Assembly: GCA_902729315.2 (NCBI GenBank)
Contig: LR746279.1
Location: 2,756,501-2,820,500 of the forward strand
Length of the DNA stretch: 64,000 nucleotides
DNA from: Spirodela intermedia
Taxonomy: Eukaryota > Streptophyta > Magnoliopsida > Alismatales > Araceae
Direction of reading: 5' to 3'
Shown in pieces: positions 1 to 11,223 of this stretch. Position numbers and translations under genes: made by a program. Below the pieces are notes generated by a model. That model did no database searches. It saw only the letters and a program-made list of their open reading frames with translations, and was not told the origin of the DNA. How positions within the stretch are numbered: position 1 is the first letter of the stretch; every line of letters starts with the position of its first letter.

Positions 1-639
1 TTGCTTATTTACATGCATTCGCGTGAACATGATAAGTGTCGCACTATAGTAAGGATAATTAAAAAAAGAGAATAAGAATATGCATGATGTCACGAAAACG
101 AACACCTTACTGAAAGAAGGTAAATATTTAAATTATTTATGCAATTATTGACAGAATATGCACTGAAAAAAATAAGAAGGCCAGAAAAACGAATGTCATG
201 TGATCATCTCCATCAATTTGTCTTCTCACGGAAAAAAATTAAGAGCCATACTCTTGTACCGAAAAATAGCATGCAGTAATCAAAAGGGAATCACTTGTTT
301 AATGCAACTGAACTGTTCATCCAGAGAATTCAAAAATTTACGTTTTACAGCGTTTACTATTTCTTCATGACAAGAGCAGTAGCTCTGACCACTAATGTCC
401 ACACAAACTGAAACATCATCAGTACATAATTACAAGGTAAGCAAATCACTTGTTTTATCCAAGCACCTACGGAAGACGCACATAATGAATTAAGAAAAAA
501 AAGGATATTTTAAAAGTGTCAAATATATCTTCTTATCACAATCAACTGCCTCTTTACGACCACAGACACTGATAGATACAAATGCAGAATACTTCAGGAA
601 GATGGGAAAATTATAAGATTACAACCAACAATCACCCAC

Positions 640-1010
640 CTACGAAGCACGCCATAAGCTCGGAAATCATCTTCAAGCTCTCTTTCTGACACTCGTGAAT
701 CCAGGTTCCCTACGTATACTCGAGTCATTTTGACGCACAGATCATGCACCCTGCACGAAAAGAATTAAGTTAAAAACCCAAAAAATACAGTGCGGATGCG
801 ACTAAAAGACGGAGGCTCAAGAAAACCAAGGAAAGAGAAGAAATTCAAGAAAAGAAAACCCTCTCGAACCACTGGACATAAAATCCCAACGACGAAGACG
901 ATGGAGGAAGGACAGCGAGAGTAGTTCGAGAGTACCTGTGAATGAAACGATTCTTAGAGCCCGGCCACCGCCCGGAAGCACACCAGAAGAACTGTAAAAC
1001 CCTAGAAACA
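640..1010 (-). CDS. RSZ22: SR splicing factor, RSZ21/22 type (5' end only, runs off the left edge)
   Basis: The minus-strand ATG lies at 728-726. The first coding exon (728-640) encodes 29 residues starting MTRVYVGNLDSRVSEREL and ending GVLR. This is the RNP2 strand and first helix of the RRM in plant RSZ-type (one zinc knuckle) SR proteins, whose known N terminus is MSRVYVGNLDPRVTERELE. The exon ends AG at a GTGGGTG donor (639-638), leaving two bases of a split Ser codon, as expected before the family's SVWVARRPPGYAF segment. That segment is not found at 1-639, so the rest of the gene lies beyond the window and 1-639 is intron. A 5'UTR intron is likely: an acceptor at 752-751 precedes the exon (start 750), with a plausible donor at 935-934 and a leader exon up to about 1010. 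The family binds pre-mRNA and contacts U1-70K in nuclear speckles. Identity as RSZ type is confident; RSZ21 versus RSZ22 cannot be separated. Confidence 0.8.
997..1005 (+). promoter_or_regulatory. Telo-box (AAACCCTAG) at the SR gene 5' end
   Basis: The motif AAACCCTAG occurs at the inferred transcription start region of the minus-strand SR gene, in reverse orientation to the gene. Telo-boxes are common near starts of plant genes for RNA processing and translation. Functional role is inferred only from motif and position. Confidence 0.45.
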
Positions 1011-1014
1011 GCAA

Positions 1015-2037
1015 GAGACGACCTTTTGAGAGCCGCGACGATTTAAGAGAAGCCCCACTGAGTGGGTGGGGGGTGGTTACCGCCTCGCTCCGGGGAACAT
1101 TTTCCTATTCAACCCTCTATAAAAATAAATTTCTTATTAACCTCCAACTTTTGTATTTTCCGAAAAACTTTACATGTCCAATCGTCAGCAGCAAACAGGT
1201 GTATACCACAATAATAATAATAAATGCTTGGGCATATAAATATTTTATCCAGAAAAACTTCCAGAATTCGTTTTAATGTACTTATTACGCGTTTTTTTTT
1301 CAAGATTTTCCCACATCAAAATTATAAAATATTTATTAGATAATATAGATAATTTTCAATTTCTACTTTATTTCATTTTAAATGTGTTATTTATATTCTA
1401 AAAAAATATTAAATGCGTTATTAACATTAGAGAATCACAATATCTTCATTCATTTTCTAAATGCCTTTTATTTTTCAATCGTAATATTTATAAAATTCAC
1501 TAAAAAATCACATATTCGGTAAAAAAATTATTTACCAAGATAAGATAACGTCAACTTACTCCTTTTTAAATATGTTATAATATAAAATTCAATTGTTTCA
1601 TGATAATATACATTCTTCTTACTAAAAGAAGTAAAATATCAATAATATAAATTTTCTTATTACCCTATTCGTAATAATTTATAATATTCATTAATAAATA
1701 AATTTTCATTATAATCATCACTCGTAATTTTACTTAATTAGAGTATTAATAAATACATGATTTCAATTTCTTCCTTTTTAAGTTGATTTGGGCCTGTACT
1801 GGGCTTGTGGAGGGACAATGGGCCGGCCGGGCCGTGTTTTGGATTCCTTTCCTCTCTGAGCCTGAGGCGCGGAGGCAAGGTGTTTGGTTGATAGAGTGTT
1901 TAGGAGACAACGGAGGGAATCGGGAATCCCTTCATTTCCAAGGGATTCCGGGGGTTTCCTGTTCAGGAGGGAAATGACTCCTTTTTCGGATCCTTGTCCT
2001 TGGCGGGAATTCTTCTTCAATAACGAACCCCCCGACG
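1015..2037. other. Divergent intergenic region between the SR gene and RABA5
   Basis: About 1 kb separates the two divergent gene starts. Bases 1090-1780 are strongly AT-rich with no coding signal. Bases 1783-2037 become GC-richer, contain GGCC/GGGCC runs, and are likely the RABA5 promoter and leader. Short ORFs on both strands here have no recognisable family and look like chance. Confidence 0.5.
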
Positions 2038-2846
2038 ATGTCTGTCGGCGGGTTCATCGGACGTCGCCGGATCAGTCGGCAGGTGAAGCTTCTCTCCTTT
2101 TCTTCTGTTCTTTTTTTTCCGGCTGGTTGAATCACTAGGATTTCGGCGGAGTTTTTGATCTTCGCGTCCCACGGAGCGGAGGGGCTTACAGGTTTCGCCA
2201 GCGAGCAACTCAACAGTGGTGCTCTCCTCCCTGATGCCGTCATCTGTTCGTCTGATGGAATAATGTTTATGTGTTTTCAGAAAGAACTGGGAGAAAGAGA
2301 TGAGGAAACGGTTGCAGAATATAAAGTAGGGATTGTCCCTCCCTTAGAACGAACGTTGCTGATTTGATCGTTTTTCTTCACATTTTAAGAGAAAATTTCG
2401 ATTACGAAAATGAAAAATGTAGGAAAAAACACTTGGTATTGTTCGTGGTTGCCGTGATCATGGATGGAATTAGCGCGTTATCCTTGATTCGGTTCGCAGG
2501 GTTGAGTTCAAATGTTATATGTGCAACTAAAAATAGCTCATCTGTTGTTTTGGTTCTAGATTTCACGATTGATCATATCACCACCCTCCTCTGTTCACCT
2601 CTCTCTCGCTCCGTGAGTGCAGATAATATGATTTGCATCTCTGCTTGTAACCTCAGATAATGGTTCTGAATTTTTTCTATTTATCTTATTGATTTGATGT
2701 GTACTCATTAGATGTCAAACAATATCTCATTACTTAAGTTCCCAGATGATTATGTGATACGCAGACCTTGATAGTTGACTTTTGCATCAAAGGTCGAAAA
2801 GTTGGCAATGCGGAGGGAGCAACAAAACTTGCCAATCTGTCTTTAA
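2038..2846 (+). other. Possible three-exon upstream ORF in the RABA5 leader
   Basis: An ATG at 2038 opens 15 codons (MSVGGFIGRRRISRQ) to a CAG|GTGAAG donor after 2082. A TTTTCAG acceptor at 2280 opens 15 more codons (2281-2325, starting KELGERDEE) ending at a GTAGGG donor. A CAAAG acceptor at 2792 opens 17 codons (2793-2843) and a TAA at 2844-2846. Both joins are phase 0, giving a 47-aa product ending QQNLPICL. The stop lies 4 nt before the RABA5 ATG at 2851. It could be an upstream ORF of the RABA5 transcript, a short independent gene, or a chance run through real leader exons. I do not recognise the peptide. The splice sites are plausible leader introns whether or not the peptide is made. 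Confidence 0.35.
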
Positions 2847-2850
2847 AAGC

Positions 2851-4358
2851 ATGGATGAAGAAGACAGCGGGCAAGATTATATTTTCAAGATCGTCCTGAT
2901 TGGCGATTCTGCTGTTGGAAAATCAAACCTCCTCGCAAGATTTGTTCGGAATGAATTCCATCCCAATTCTATGTCAACCATTGGGGTTGAATTCCAAACA
3001 CAGACCATAAATGTCAACGGCAAGGAGGTCAAAGCCCAGGTATGGGACACTGCAGGTCAAGAACGTTTCAGGGCTGTGACATCCGCCTACTACAGAGGGG
3101 CTGTCGGGGCTTTGGTGGTGTACGACGTCAGCAGGCGTCACACCTTCGATAGAATTGGCAGATGGCTCGAGGAACTCCAGAGTAAGAACCAAAACTTCAC
3201 ATCATACCCGGTACTTAATGTAAAGCCCTTTTTTCTCGTATTAATACCCTGCAAGACCCTTGAACATTATGACTGGAGGATCTTTGGAGGACATATACGC
3301 GAAGGGGAAAAAAGAGGAGCATTTCCACAATCTAAGGAATCTGCAGGGATCTAAACATGAATAGCCCTATCATGAAGTCTCTAGCAAACATTCTTCAACC
3401 AGAAAGGGTCTGTGTGTTCATCAGATGTTGTAGTGTTCATCAGAAAGGCGTCAATTAGCATCAACCTGAAACCTTTCCTAACATAGAAAGGCAATCCCTC
3501 CACTTTACAACATTACTTTATCTTCCAAATATTCTTTTATCATTCATAAGACTACTGGGTTCATCAATTGACATCAATTTGAGCCTATTCCCGAATTAGA
3601 ATGGCTCTCCCTCCACTTTACAACGTTACTTTATCTTCCAAAATATTCTTTTATCATTCATAAGACTACTGGGTTCATCAATTGACATCAACTTGGAGCC
3701 CATTCCTGTCTTAGAATGGCACTTCCTCCACTATATAACGTTAATTTATCTTCCAAATATTCTTTAATCATTCATAAGACTACTGGGTTCATCAATTGAC
3801 ATCAACTTGGAGCCCATTCCTGTCTTAGAATGGCACTTCCTCCATTATATAACTCCAAATATTCTTTAATCATTCATAAGACTACTGGGTTCATCAATTG
3901 ATATCAACTTGAAACCATTCCTGGCTTAGAATGCCACTCCCTCCACCTTGTAACATTACTTTATCTTCCAAATATTCTTTTATCATTCGTGAGACTGCTG
4001 GGTTCATCTTCTCCGCTCCGTCTCTTGAACAGCTCACTCGGACATGCACGTGGTCACTGTTCTTGTGGGGAATAAGTCTGATCTCAGGGACGCCAGGGAG
4101 GTCAGCACTGACGAAGGGAGGGCTCTGGCTGAGGCCCATGGGATGTTCTTCGTGGAGACATCTGCTCTTGACTCCTCCAATGTTAAGCCAGCCTTTGAGA
4201 CCCTGGTAAGAGAGATCTACTCTATTTTGAGAAGGAAAGTTTCTCTGTACCAGGACCTCAGAAAGCTTGAAACGGGCTCTCTGGCCCATGGGAAGACTCT
4301 GATTCTACATGGAGATGGAAAGGAAGCCGATCGGTTCCCCAGCTATCGCTGCTGTTAG
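2851..4358 (+). CDS. RABA5: Rab GTPase, RAB11-related RABA5 subclass
   Basis: Two coding exons, 2851-3181 and 4033-4358, join in frame (GAACTCCAGA|CTCACTCG) to give 218 aa. The join restores the family's THSD segment after the conserved WLEEL. G motifs are intact: P-loop GDSAVGKS (18-25), switch I Thr43, WDTAGQE (66-72, catalytic Gln70), NKSD (124-127) and ETSAL (152-156). The C terminus ends in Cys-Cys (217-218) for double geranylgeranylation. The sequence GVEFQTQ, the [17 protein letters not shown] block and the single intron position fit plant RABA5, which acts in trans-Golgi/endosome to plasma-membrane traffic. An in-frame extension upstream to 2782 begins at TTG and has no ATG, so 2851 is the start. 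The intron (3182-4032) carries a tandem repeat. Subclass assignment is by eye; RABA6 is the nearest alternative. Confidence 0.93.
3480..4012 (+). repeat. 114-bp tandem repeat within the RABA5 intron, about 5 copies
   Basis: The landmark CATTCATAAGACTACTGGGT recurs at 3541, 3655, 3769 and 3871, with a diverged copy at 3984. Spacings are 114, 114, 102 and 113 nt. The unit runs from a CCCTCCACTTTACAAC-like start through a TTCATCAATTGACATCAA-like end. The fourth copy has lost about 12 nt. The fifth copy breaks off into the TCTTGAACAG acceptor of exon 2, so the array supplies part of the 3' end of the intron. Weaker similarity (GTGTTCATCAGA repeats) begins near 3410. Confidence 0.9.
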
Positions 4359-5147
4359 ATCACTAGAACCCTCTGAGAAATCTGAAAGATATGGTGATCT
4401 AGGGTAAATGGTGATACATTAATCAATAATGTATGGTTGTATTTACAAACTATGACCTTCATTTCTGTAGTGATATTCTACAAAAATATTTAATTTGATT
4501 AATGCAACTTATATTAGGTCAACCATTTTTCCATAAATTGTTGCTCATGGCCCAATTTTAGAAGGCTGGATGGACTTAGGCTGGATGAGACCTATAAATT
4601 TGCTAATATTTAAAATGTTATTAAAAATATTTATTCTTATTTTTAAAAATATTAATAAAGAAAGGGAGGACCAATGGGGGGAAAAGTATATGGGGTATTA
4701 TTTTTCGGGGCGATAAAAATGTAATTAAAAACCATTGGGTGGGGAGCATAGTGCTATCTGACCATGGGCCCAAGGACCCCCCAGCCGCCATTTTTGTTAA
4801 ATGGGCTCAAGGCCCAATTACAGAAAGCTGGAGGCTTGGCCTGGGCCCCCCATTGAAATCTGAATTTTTAAAGGGATTTTAAAATAAAAATAAAATTTTA
4901 AAATTATATTTTTTACGTGGCGTAATAATATTAGCAGTGTATATTTTTGGATCCGATTCGGATCGAATCCAAGGTGGTGATAACGGGTATGGTATTGGTT
5001 CGGGTCTGATCAAAACCCGCGATGGCCTTCGATGGACGCCAAAACCCCCAACTTCCTCTACCTCTTCGGAGTTTCTCTCCTCTGCGGCGGCGCGGCGCGA
5101 GGTTTCTCTCCACTGCGGCGGCGAGTTGCTGCGCAGAAGAAGAGGAT
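4359..5147. promoter_or_regulatory. RPF1 promoter/leader with site II (TGGGCY/GGCCCA) motifs
   Basis: After the RABA5 stop there is AT-rich DNA, then GGCCCA at 4549-4554 and 4811-4816 and TGGGCC at 4765-4770 and 4842-4847. These are site II-type elements typical of plant ribosome-biogenesis genes. About 40 nt around 4543-4584 (GCTCATGGCCCAATTTTAGA...) recur with changes at 4805-4844, a local direct repeat carrying the motifs. The leader includes an in-frame upstream ATG at 5022. Confidence 0.55.
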
Positions 5148-8100
5148 ATGGGAAAGGGGAAGAGGAAGAGGGAGGAGGGTGCCGGTGATGCTCCTGTGGC
5201 TGCGGCGGCGGAGAGAGCCGGAGAGAGGAAAGCGGAGGCGGCGGGGGGCAGCGGGAAGAGCGGGGTGTTGCCGTCTATGATAAAGAATAAGATCAAGAGA
5301 ACGGAGCTTCACTCTAAGCTCAAGCACGAGAGGAAACTCGAGAAGCGTCGCAAGGCCAAGGCGCGGGAGGCGGCGAGCAAGAGAGCGCTTGAGCTCGGGG
5401 AGGAGGTGATCCTGCTTGGCAATAGTTTCCGACGTTCGCGCAGTTTGGTGTTAATCGGTAGGGTTTTATGTCTCATCTGACGGCTGACTTCCTCTCTCCT
5501 GGAAAATGCAGCCCCCGCCGAAGAGTGTGCCTCGCACAATTGAGAACACCAGGGAGTCTGACGAAACGGTGTGCAGGCCTGACGACGAAGAGGTAGACTT
5601 GAATTTGCATTTCAGCTACTGTGATGTATCTTGATGTCGCACCCGTTTTCCTTTCACGCGTCTGTCCCTCGGTTACTTGTTCCTCCTCTTTTGTGTTCTC
5701 TTTTCTGTTGAGGATCTTTGTCTATTGCCTAAAGTTGTATTCCTTTGTCCAGGGATCCGCCTTTGATGTTTTCTCATGTATTCCGCCCCGTTTCGTTGTT
5801 AATCTGTAAACCGCCAATGGGGTGACCATTTATGGACAATTCAGGGCGGAGTTTCTTTAGATTGTAATGGAGCATATCAAACTCAGACTATGCCTTGTCC
5901 TGTGCAATATACATTGTGGATTTTGATAATGTCTGGAAAATTATGAAACTTTCATTCAAACATGGGCACCAAGAGTTTTGAGGTAAAGGCTCAGGAAACA
6001 GGTGGTATCAGCTATATGGGACAGCCATTTTTGAGGTCTGCCGAATTGACAGATGTGGATTGATCCAGCATATTAATTTTAGAGGTTAGATGGATGCAGA
6101 ATAAATCTGGGAAAAAAATTTATTTGGCTATCTATGGTTTTGGAAAATTCATGGGATCAGGTGATGGATAATAACACTTATGGGACGATGCTGTGATGGT
6201 AGAGTACCAACCAGATTTGAAAAAGAGGATTTCGAAAAGTGAATGAATGTAATCCAAGCATATGCATAGTTAATATCATCCTCGATTCAGAGATGAAGTG
6301 ATAAGGAGTATAGAGTAAGGTGTGTTTTATCTTGCAATTTTCTTAAAAATGTTTTCAAGTGGGTCCAGACTGCCACCAGAATTCCAAGGGTTTGTAAGGT
6401 GTAATGAATTGGGTTACATGTGACTGGTGTATAAAGTGGCGTAATGAGGAGAGTCCGGGAAGTTTCTATGAATTGTTTGATAGAATGAATAACCAGATTT
6501 GGCTTGATCCCATGAATTATTTCAGAAAATGAATGTAGAGGATCTTGGGCATCTGATAAACAAGTAACCTTTGAACATATTAGATGGATGATCCTGATTT
6601 CTTGCCCAGTTTAGCTATGTCAGTGCTGTGCTCGAATTCATCCGTAGACAGAACACTACAAATGTTGCTTGAAAATAATTGCATGCTTTTTGCTGGGGTG
6701 TTCTACTAGATGAATATATTGGCGTCTTGATGAAAAGCGTGATGTTGAAAAGATTTTCTGGGAGATCACATCTTTTATATATAGTTACCTCTTCTGGATA
6801 ATGTTTTCGGAATACTAGGACTTAGAAAAATGCAAGGTACACCTTAATCAACTGGCTGTTTGGGTTTCGTTTTTGCTGGACAGTTTCTTGTGCCACCGAA
6901 CTTCATGATATTGAAACTGGGGAAATTTTTACATGAAGGGATGAGCTTTTTTTTATATCAACTTTTTCGTTCTGTCTTCCTTGCAACTTTTGAACTCTTT
7001 TTTTGTACTTATGAAGTTTTTTTTTGTTTCTCCTTATGTTATTTTCGTTGCCAGTGTTGATTACTATGATTTTTTGTCAATATTCATTTAACTTAAGATA
7101 TTTATGTTAAGAATTCATATTATGGCTCTGAATTTATTAATCTTTCATTGGAGTATAACTGACCATGATTACACCAATCATGAAAGTACTAATACTGCGA
7201 CCACTGCTCCTATCTCAATGATCCTCATGTATGTGTAATGCAGTTGTTTGCTGGAAATGATGCGGATGAATTCAGTGCTGTTCTAAAGCAGGAACGAACT
7301 CCAAAGATATTAATCACTACTTGCCGCTTCCATTCAACTGTATGCTCATTTTGTCTTTATTTCATTTTTCAAGTTATCATGTAGTTTACATTTGCTATTG
7401 GGATAGTATCTGGCTGTCTTATTGTAACTATACTACCACAATTAGTCATTTGACATTCCCTTGATCTACAGAGGGGACGTGCCTTCATTGCAGAACTGTT
7501 ATCAGTGATCCCTAATACCCATTACTATAAAAGAGGGACCTATGAACTGAAAAAGGTGTGATATTTTTCTTTGCAGGTGTGTATAATGATAAATTTGTCA
7601 TTTATGTTGTGATATGCTTATGTGTCACTCTCTCTTAATGCAGATTATAGAATATGCCAAGAAAAAGGATTTCACTTCTGTTATTATTGTTCATACAAAT
7701 CGCCGGGAACCAGGTTAGTTTGCAAAAAAACAAGGATTTACCTTTGTGCGGTTCTTGATTTTTCTGATCTAAGCTGCCAATGGGGATGTATACTTTGATG
7801 GCTAATTTTTTCTGTCTCCATTTTATAAAGGTCTTTAATCCTGTGCTTTCTATGTAGATGCCTTGTTGATCATTGGTTTGCCTGATGGACCTACTGCACA
7901 TTTCAAACTCTCTAAACTTGTCTTGCGGGAGGATATTAATGTATGCAGATCTCTGCTTTTTTTTTTCTCCTTTAGTCGACCAGTATATTTTTTATGCATT
8001 ACAATACCCTTTTTTTTAATTAACTTCCAGACATAATTTAGTTACTACTATTTTTCGACTTATATTGACGTAAGTAAAATACATGATGAAAAGTTTCGAT

Positions 8101-9936
8101 GTCCTATTTGAGCCATCTGTCTACTGTTGAATTAATTTCATCATTTTTTCAGTGGGTTAATGGCAAGTTCCTTTTCTATTATTTTTCTTCTCTCGTCTTA
8201 GTCTCTTGTTTGTTTATCTCCAACAGTTTTCTGAACATCTGGGAAGAACTCTGAGATTTCTGTGCATTGCTTATGCAACGATGAAAATGAGTGAATATAC
8301 TTGGATTTATTAAAACCCGACTCTGGGATTTCTGAATATACTTGCTTCTTGAACTGCCAGAGCCTAACGAGCTCATATAATGAAATTAATGGATCCTTTT
8401 CGTTATTTGTTTCATCTGATTAGCGTATAATTTGTCTTCCTGTCCTTTCATTCTCTTGCACTTGGGGACTTACCCATTCATCCATGTTTATGGGTCTTTC
8501 TCTCTGTTTCACAGAATCATGGGAATCCCACAAGGCACATGCCGGAATTAGTATTGAATAATTTCACCACTCGGCTAGGACATCGTGTTGGGAGGTGATC
8601 TTAGCTCAATGATCTTCTCCATTTAAATTTTTTTTGCCCTTCTTTGGTTCTTCTGATCTGATTAAATGAAGTGGCTTTTTTTTCTTTTGGATGTCTTCCC
8701 CTTCCTTAGGTTGTTACAGTCACTTTTCCCTCAGAGTCCAGAGTTCCGTGGTCGCCGGGCAGTGACCTTCCACAATCAACGAGATTTCATCTTCTTTCGC
8801 CACCACAGGTGCGCTCATTTTTATTTTTTCTTTTGACTCTAAATATGAATAATTTTTCGTTGAGATTTATTGAAAGAACATTCTTGATGAAAACATTTCT
8901 GATTGACACGAAATTGATTCTTTAAGTGTAAAGTTTGCTTTAAAAATACTAAAAATCTCATTGTTGATCTTGTGTGGATTTTCATGCATCTTTCTGGAGA
9001 TAGAACGATGTGAGACTACTGATGATTCTGAGAAAACCTTAGATTAAGCAATGAAATCAGTTTGTTCAGTCTTTGTGATCCTGAGCCCTACCTTCTCAAA
9101 GCTTTGGCGACCTTTGGGATGTTGGTGGTCCCTGACGAATTGACTGAGAATTTCCCAAATTGGCATACAAAAATTCAATGAAAGAACGATTAAACCTTGA
9201 GGGATCTTGTTTCAGGTTAACTTTTGGAAGGGGAGGAAATAGTCTGAAGAAATCTTAGCTCCAAAAGTGACGTGAAACTTTTTATTTCTACTCAATTCAA
9301 AATATTACTGGAATAAAACCTATCCAGGGAATTTGAAGCCACTTTTCTTTATCTCATGAATGAATGATTTATTTTTCTTCCTCTAAAAAAATTCTCTATA
9401 TAAACTTAGACATCTAAATATGACATGATCTATTAACTTCCCTAAAATTTTATCTAAATATGCTCGCCAGGTACATTTTTGAGGACAAGGAAAAGAAGGA
9501 CGAGTCCAAGAAGGGTGCAAAAGATGTCAAGGGCAAGAAGCCCACTGCACCCAAAGTGATAGCCCGTCTGCAGGTAATATGCTTCCCAATTTTACCTAAA
9601 TAAAGGGCCTTGTGGGCTTCGATGGCCGGATAAGTACCTCAGGTGGGTGGGCCCATACTTTGCCTTTTTGGACATGATTTGGAGCCCCAAACCCCAAATG
9701 GGTTGAAGGCTGAGTGAGTTTATAAAGCTCATTTCTTCCTCTGGCTGGTCAATGATGGTGTCCACTTGCATCATCAAATGTAGGAATGCGGCCCTCGATT
9801 CACCCTCAAGTTGATCAGCCTGCAGCATGGAACCTTCGATTCAAAAGGTGGAGAATTCGAGTGGACCCACAAGGTAACTCATCCTCCATTAAAATTCCCA
9901 CTTTAAACGTCTTTGCCCTTGTAGAAATCCACAGCT

Positions 9937-9971
<35 letters not shown>

Positions 9972-10023
9972 CTTGGGAATTCAGCCGGAGATGGACACTA
10001 GCCGCCGGCGCTTCTTCTTGTGA
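5148..10023 (+). CDS. RPF1: Ribosome production factor 1 (Brix domain)
   Basis: Eleven exons: 5148-5405, 5512-5592, 7244-7339, 7472-7555, 7644-7713, 7858-7940, 8515-8594, 8710-8808, 9471-9573, 9784-9873, 9985-10023. They sum to 1083 nt (360 aa) with every junction in frame. The N terminus is Lys/Arg-rich ([11 protein letters not shown], then [16 protein letters not shown]), followed by [12 protein letters not shown] and the Brix domain from [10 protein letters not shown] (about residue 139). Conserved blocks include [43 protein letters not shown] and [17 protein letters not shown]. It ends [11 protein letters not shown], the family's characteristic tail. RPF1 acts in the nucleolus in 60S assembly and rRNA processing. 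The MGKGKRK start matches known plant homologues; an in-frame ATG at 5022 would add 42 residues. Intron 2 (1651 nt) holds nothing I recognise. Confidence 0.95.
9940..9969 (+). repeat. (CT)15 microsatellite in the last RPF1 intron
   Basis: An uninterrupted CT run sits 15 nt upstream of the AG acceptor at 9983-9984 in the 111-nt intron 10. It occupies the place of the polypyrimidine tract. Confidence 0.95.
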
Positions 10024-10567
10024 TTCAGGCTCTCCCAAGGTTGGAAGCAGCAGACGAGGTATCCTCTTCCTTTAGGATCAACGCCTGTAGGGAATTTTGA
10101 CATCTTAATCTTCCTGAATCTATAATGTCAAAGGGATTCCGGTTTTATTACGCTACCCATGAATATTCACCCTGTTCTTCAGTTTTTTTCTATTTACGGA
10201 AGGTTGTGACTAGCCCTGATCTGCCCTTCTTTTTCTCACAAGGATTAATGGGGATGGGTTTCCGGCCCTAAGCATGCAATGAGGGTTTTGATGAACACAT
10301 GCCAATTATTTTATTTTAATCAAACCATGGCCAGTATCATTTAATTCACAGGAAGTAATTGTTATATTGGAATTGGGGTTAACCTGTTTGCTCAACTTGT
10401 TGAAAAAATTGCTGCAATCATTGGATGTTGGTCAGATTATGTCCCAGTTGGATAATATCACTGAGGGCCTACCCCAAGTGATGCCCAGACCCTAATCTTT
10501 GACTGCCTCGTCAAAGCCTTGAGGATCAAGAAAGAGGAAAGTTCTTCGCTATGAGATAAAAAAAAGT

Positions 10568-10571
<4 letters not shown>

Positions 10572-10613
<42 letters not shown>
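10572..10613 (+). repeat. (CT)21 microsatellite
   Basis: Uninterrupted CT dinucleotide run in the intergenic DNA downstream of RPF1. Confidence 0.95.
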
Positions 10614-10618
<5 letters not shown>

Positions 10619-10807
10619 CTGAACGCTAATTAGTATTATGAAGCTCGACCAGTATTGGGATTGAACATGCCCAATAAGATCCATTAGATCAGCCGGTCCA
10701 AACACAAGGTTTGACCTGATCTTCAATTCCCTCACCCAAACCCTAATGATCGTCATTCATGGGATGATTGAGAGAGAAAGATATTCTCTACCAGATAAAA
10801 AGTAATG

Positions 10808-10811
<4 letters not shown>

Positions 10812-10851
<40 letters not shown>
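10812..10851 (+). repeat. (CT)20 microsatellite
   Basis: Second CT run 200 nt downstream of the previous one. Both are preceded by similar sequence (AGATAAAAA-rich, then a short GTCAAAC/GTAATGAAC segment), hinting at a duplicated unit. Confidence 0.95.
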
Positions 10852-10855
<4 letters not shown>

Positions 10856-11186
10856 TCTCTGTGTGGATGATGATATAATTTCTTTTAGAGAGATTTTAGT
10901 GAAGATTGTGGTGTTGTAGAATTATGTTATCCACTCTAACGATGGATGAGTGGATTCGTAGGAGGTCAAATGCACTGGTAGGTTTTTCTTGATTTCTCAA
11001 GCGTATTAATATTTTTCATTTCTCTTCAGACCATTGAGCCATTTTCCGAGCACTTATTTATTAAAAGATTAATGGATTCGTTGACCTAGAGCAGCCCCAC
11101 TCATTGAGCCATTTGGGCTCGGGATATTCCCTTTCTGGAAGACGCGGGTTGCCATATTGGGATTCGAACCCGCCGTTGACCTGTGC

Positions 11187-11188
<2 letters not shown>

Positions 11189-11223
<35 letters not shown>
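11189..11223 (+). repeat. (GA)17 microsatellite
   Basis: Uninterrupted GA run about 290 nt downstream of the ATL stop codon. Confidence 0.95.

Noticed and set aside
1932-2243. 103-codon minus-strand ORF
   Set aside because: Lies antisense across the RABA5 leader with no domain; its reading frame is explained by GC-rich composition.
2782-2850. N-terminal extension of RABA5 ([11 protein letters not shown]...)
   Set aside because: It opens with TTG rather than ATG, lies right after a likely leader acceptor, and known RABA5 proteins start at the MDEE-like site.
3480-4012. CRISPR-like array
   Set aside because: Units are long contiguous tandem copies without variable spacers, in a plant intron.
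11150-11180. tRNA gene suggested by GGTTCGAATCC
   Set aside because: No A box at the right distance, no acceptor stem and only a weak T stem.
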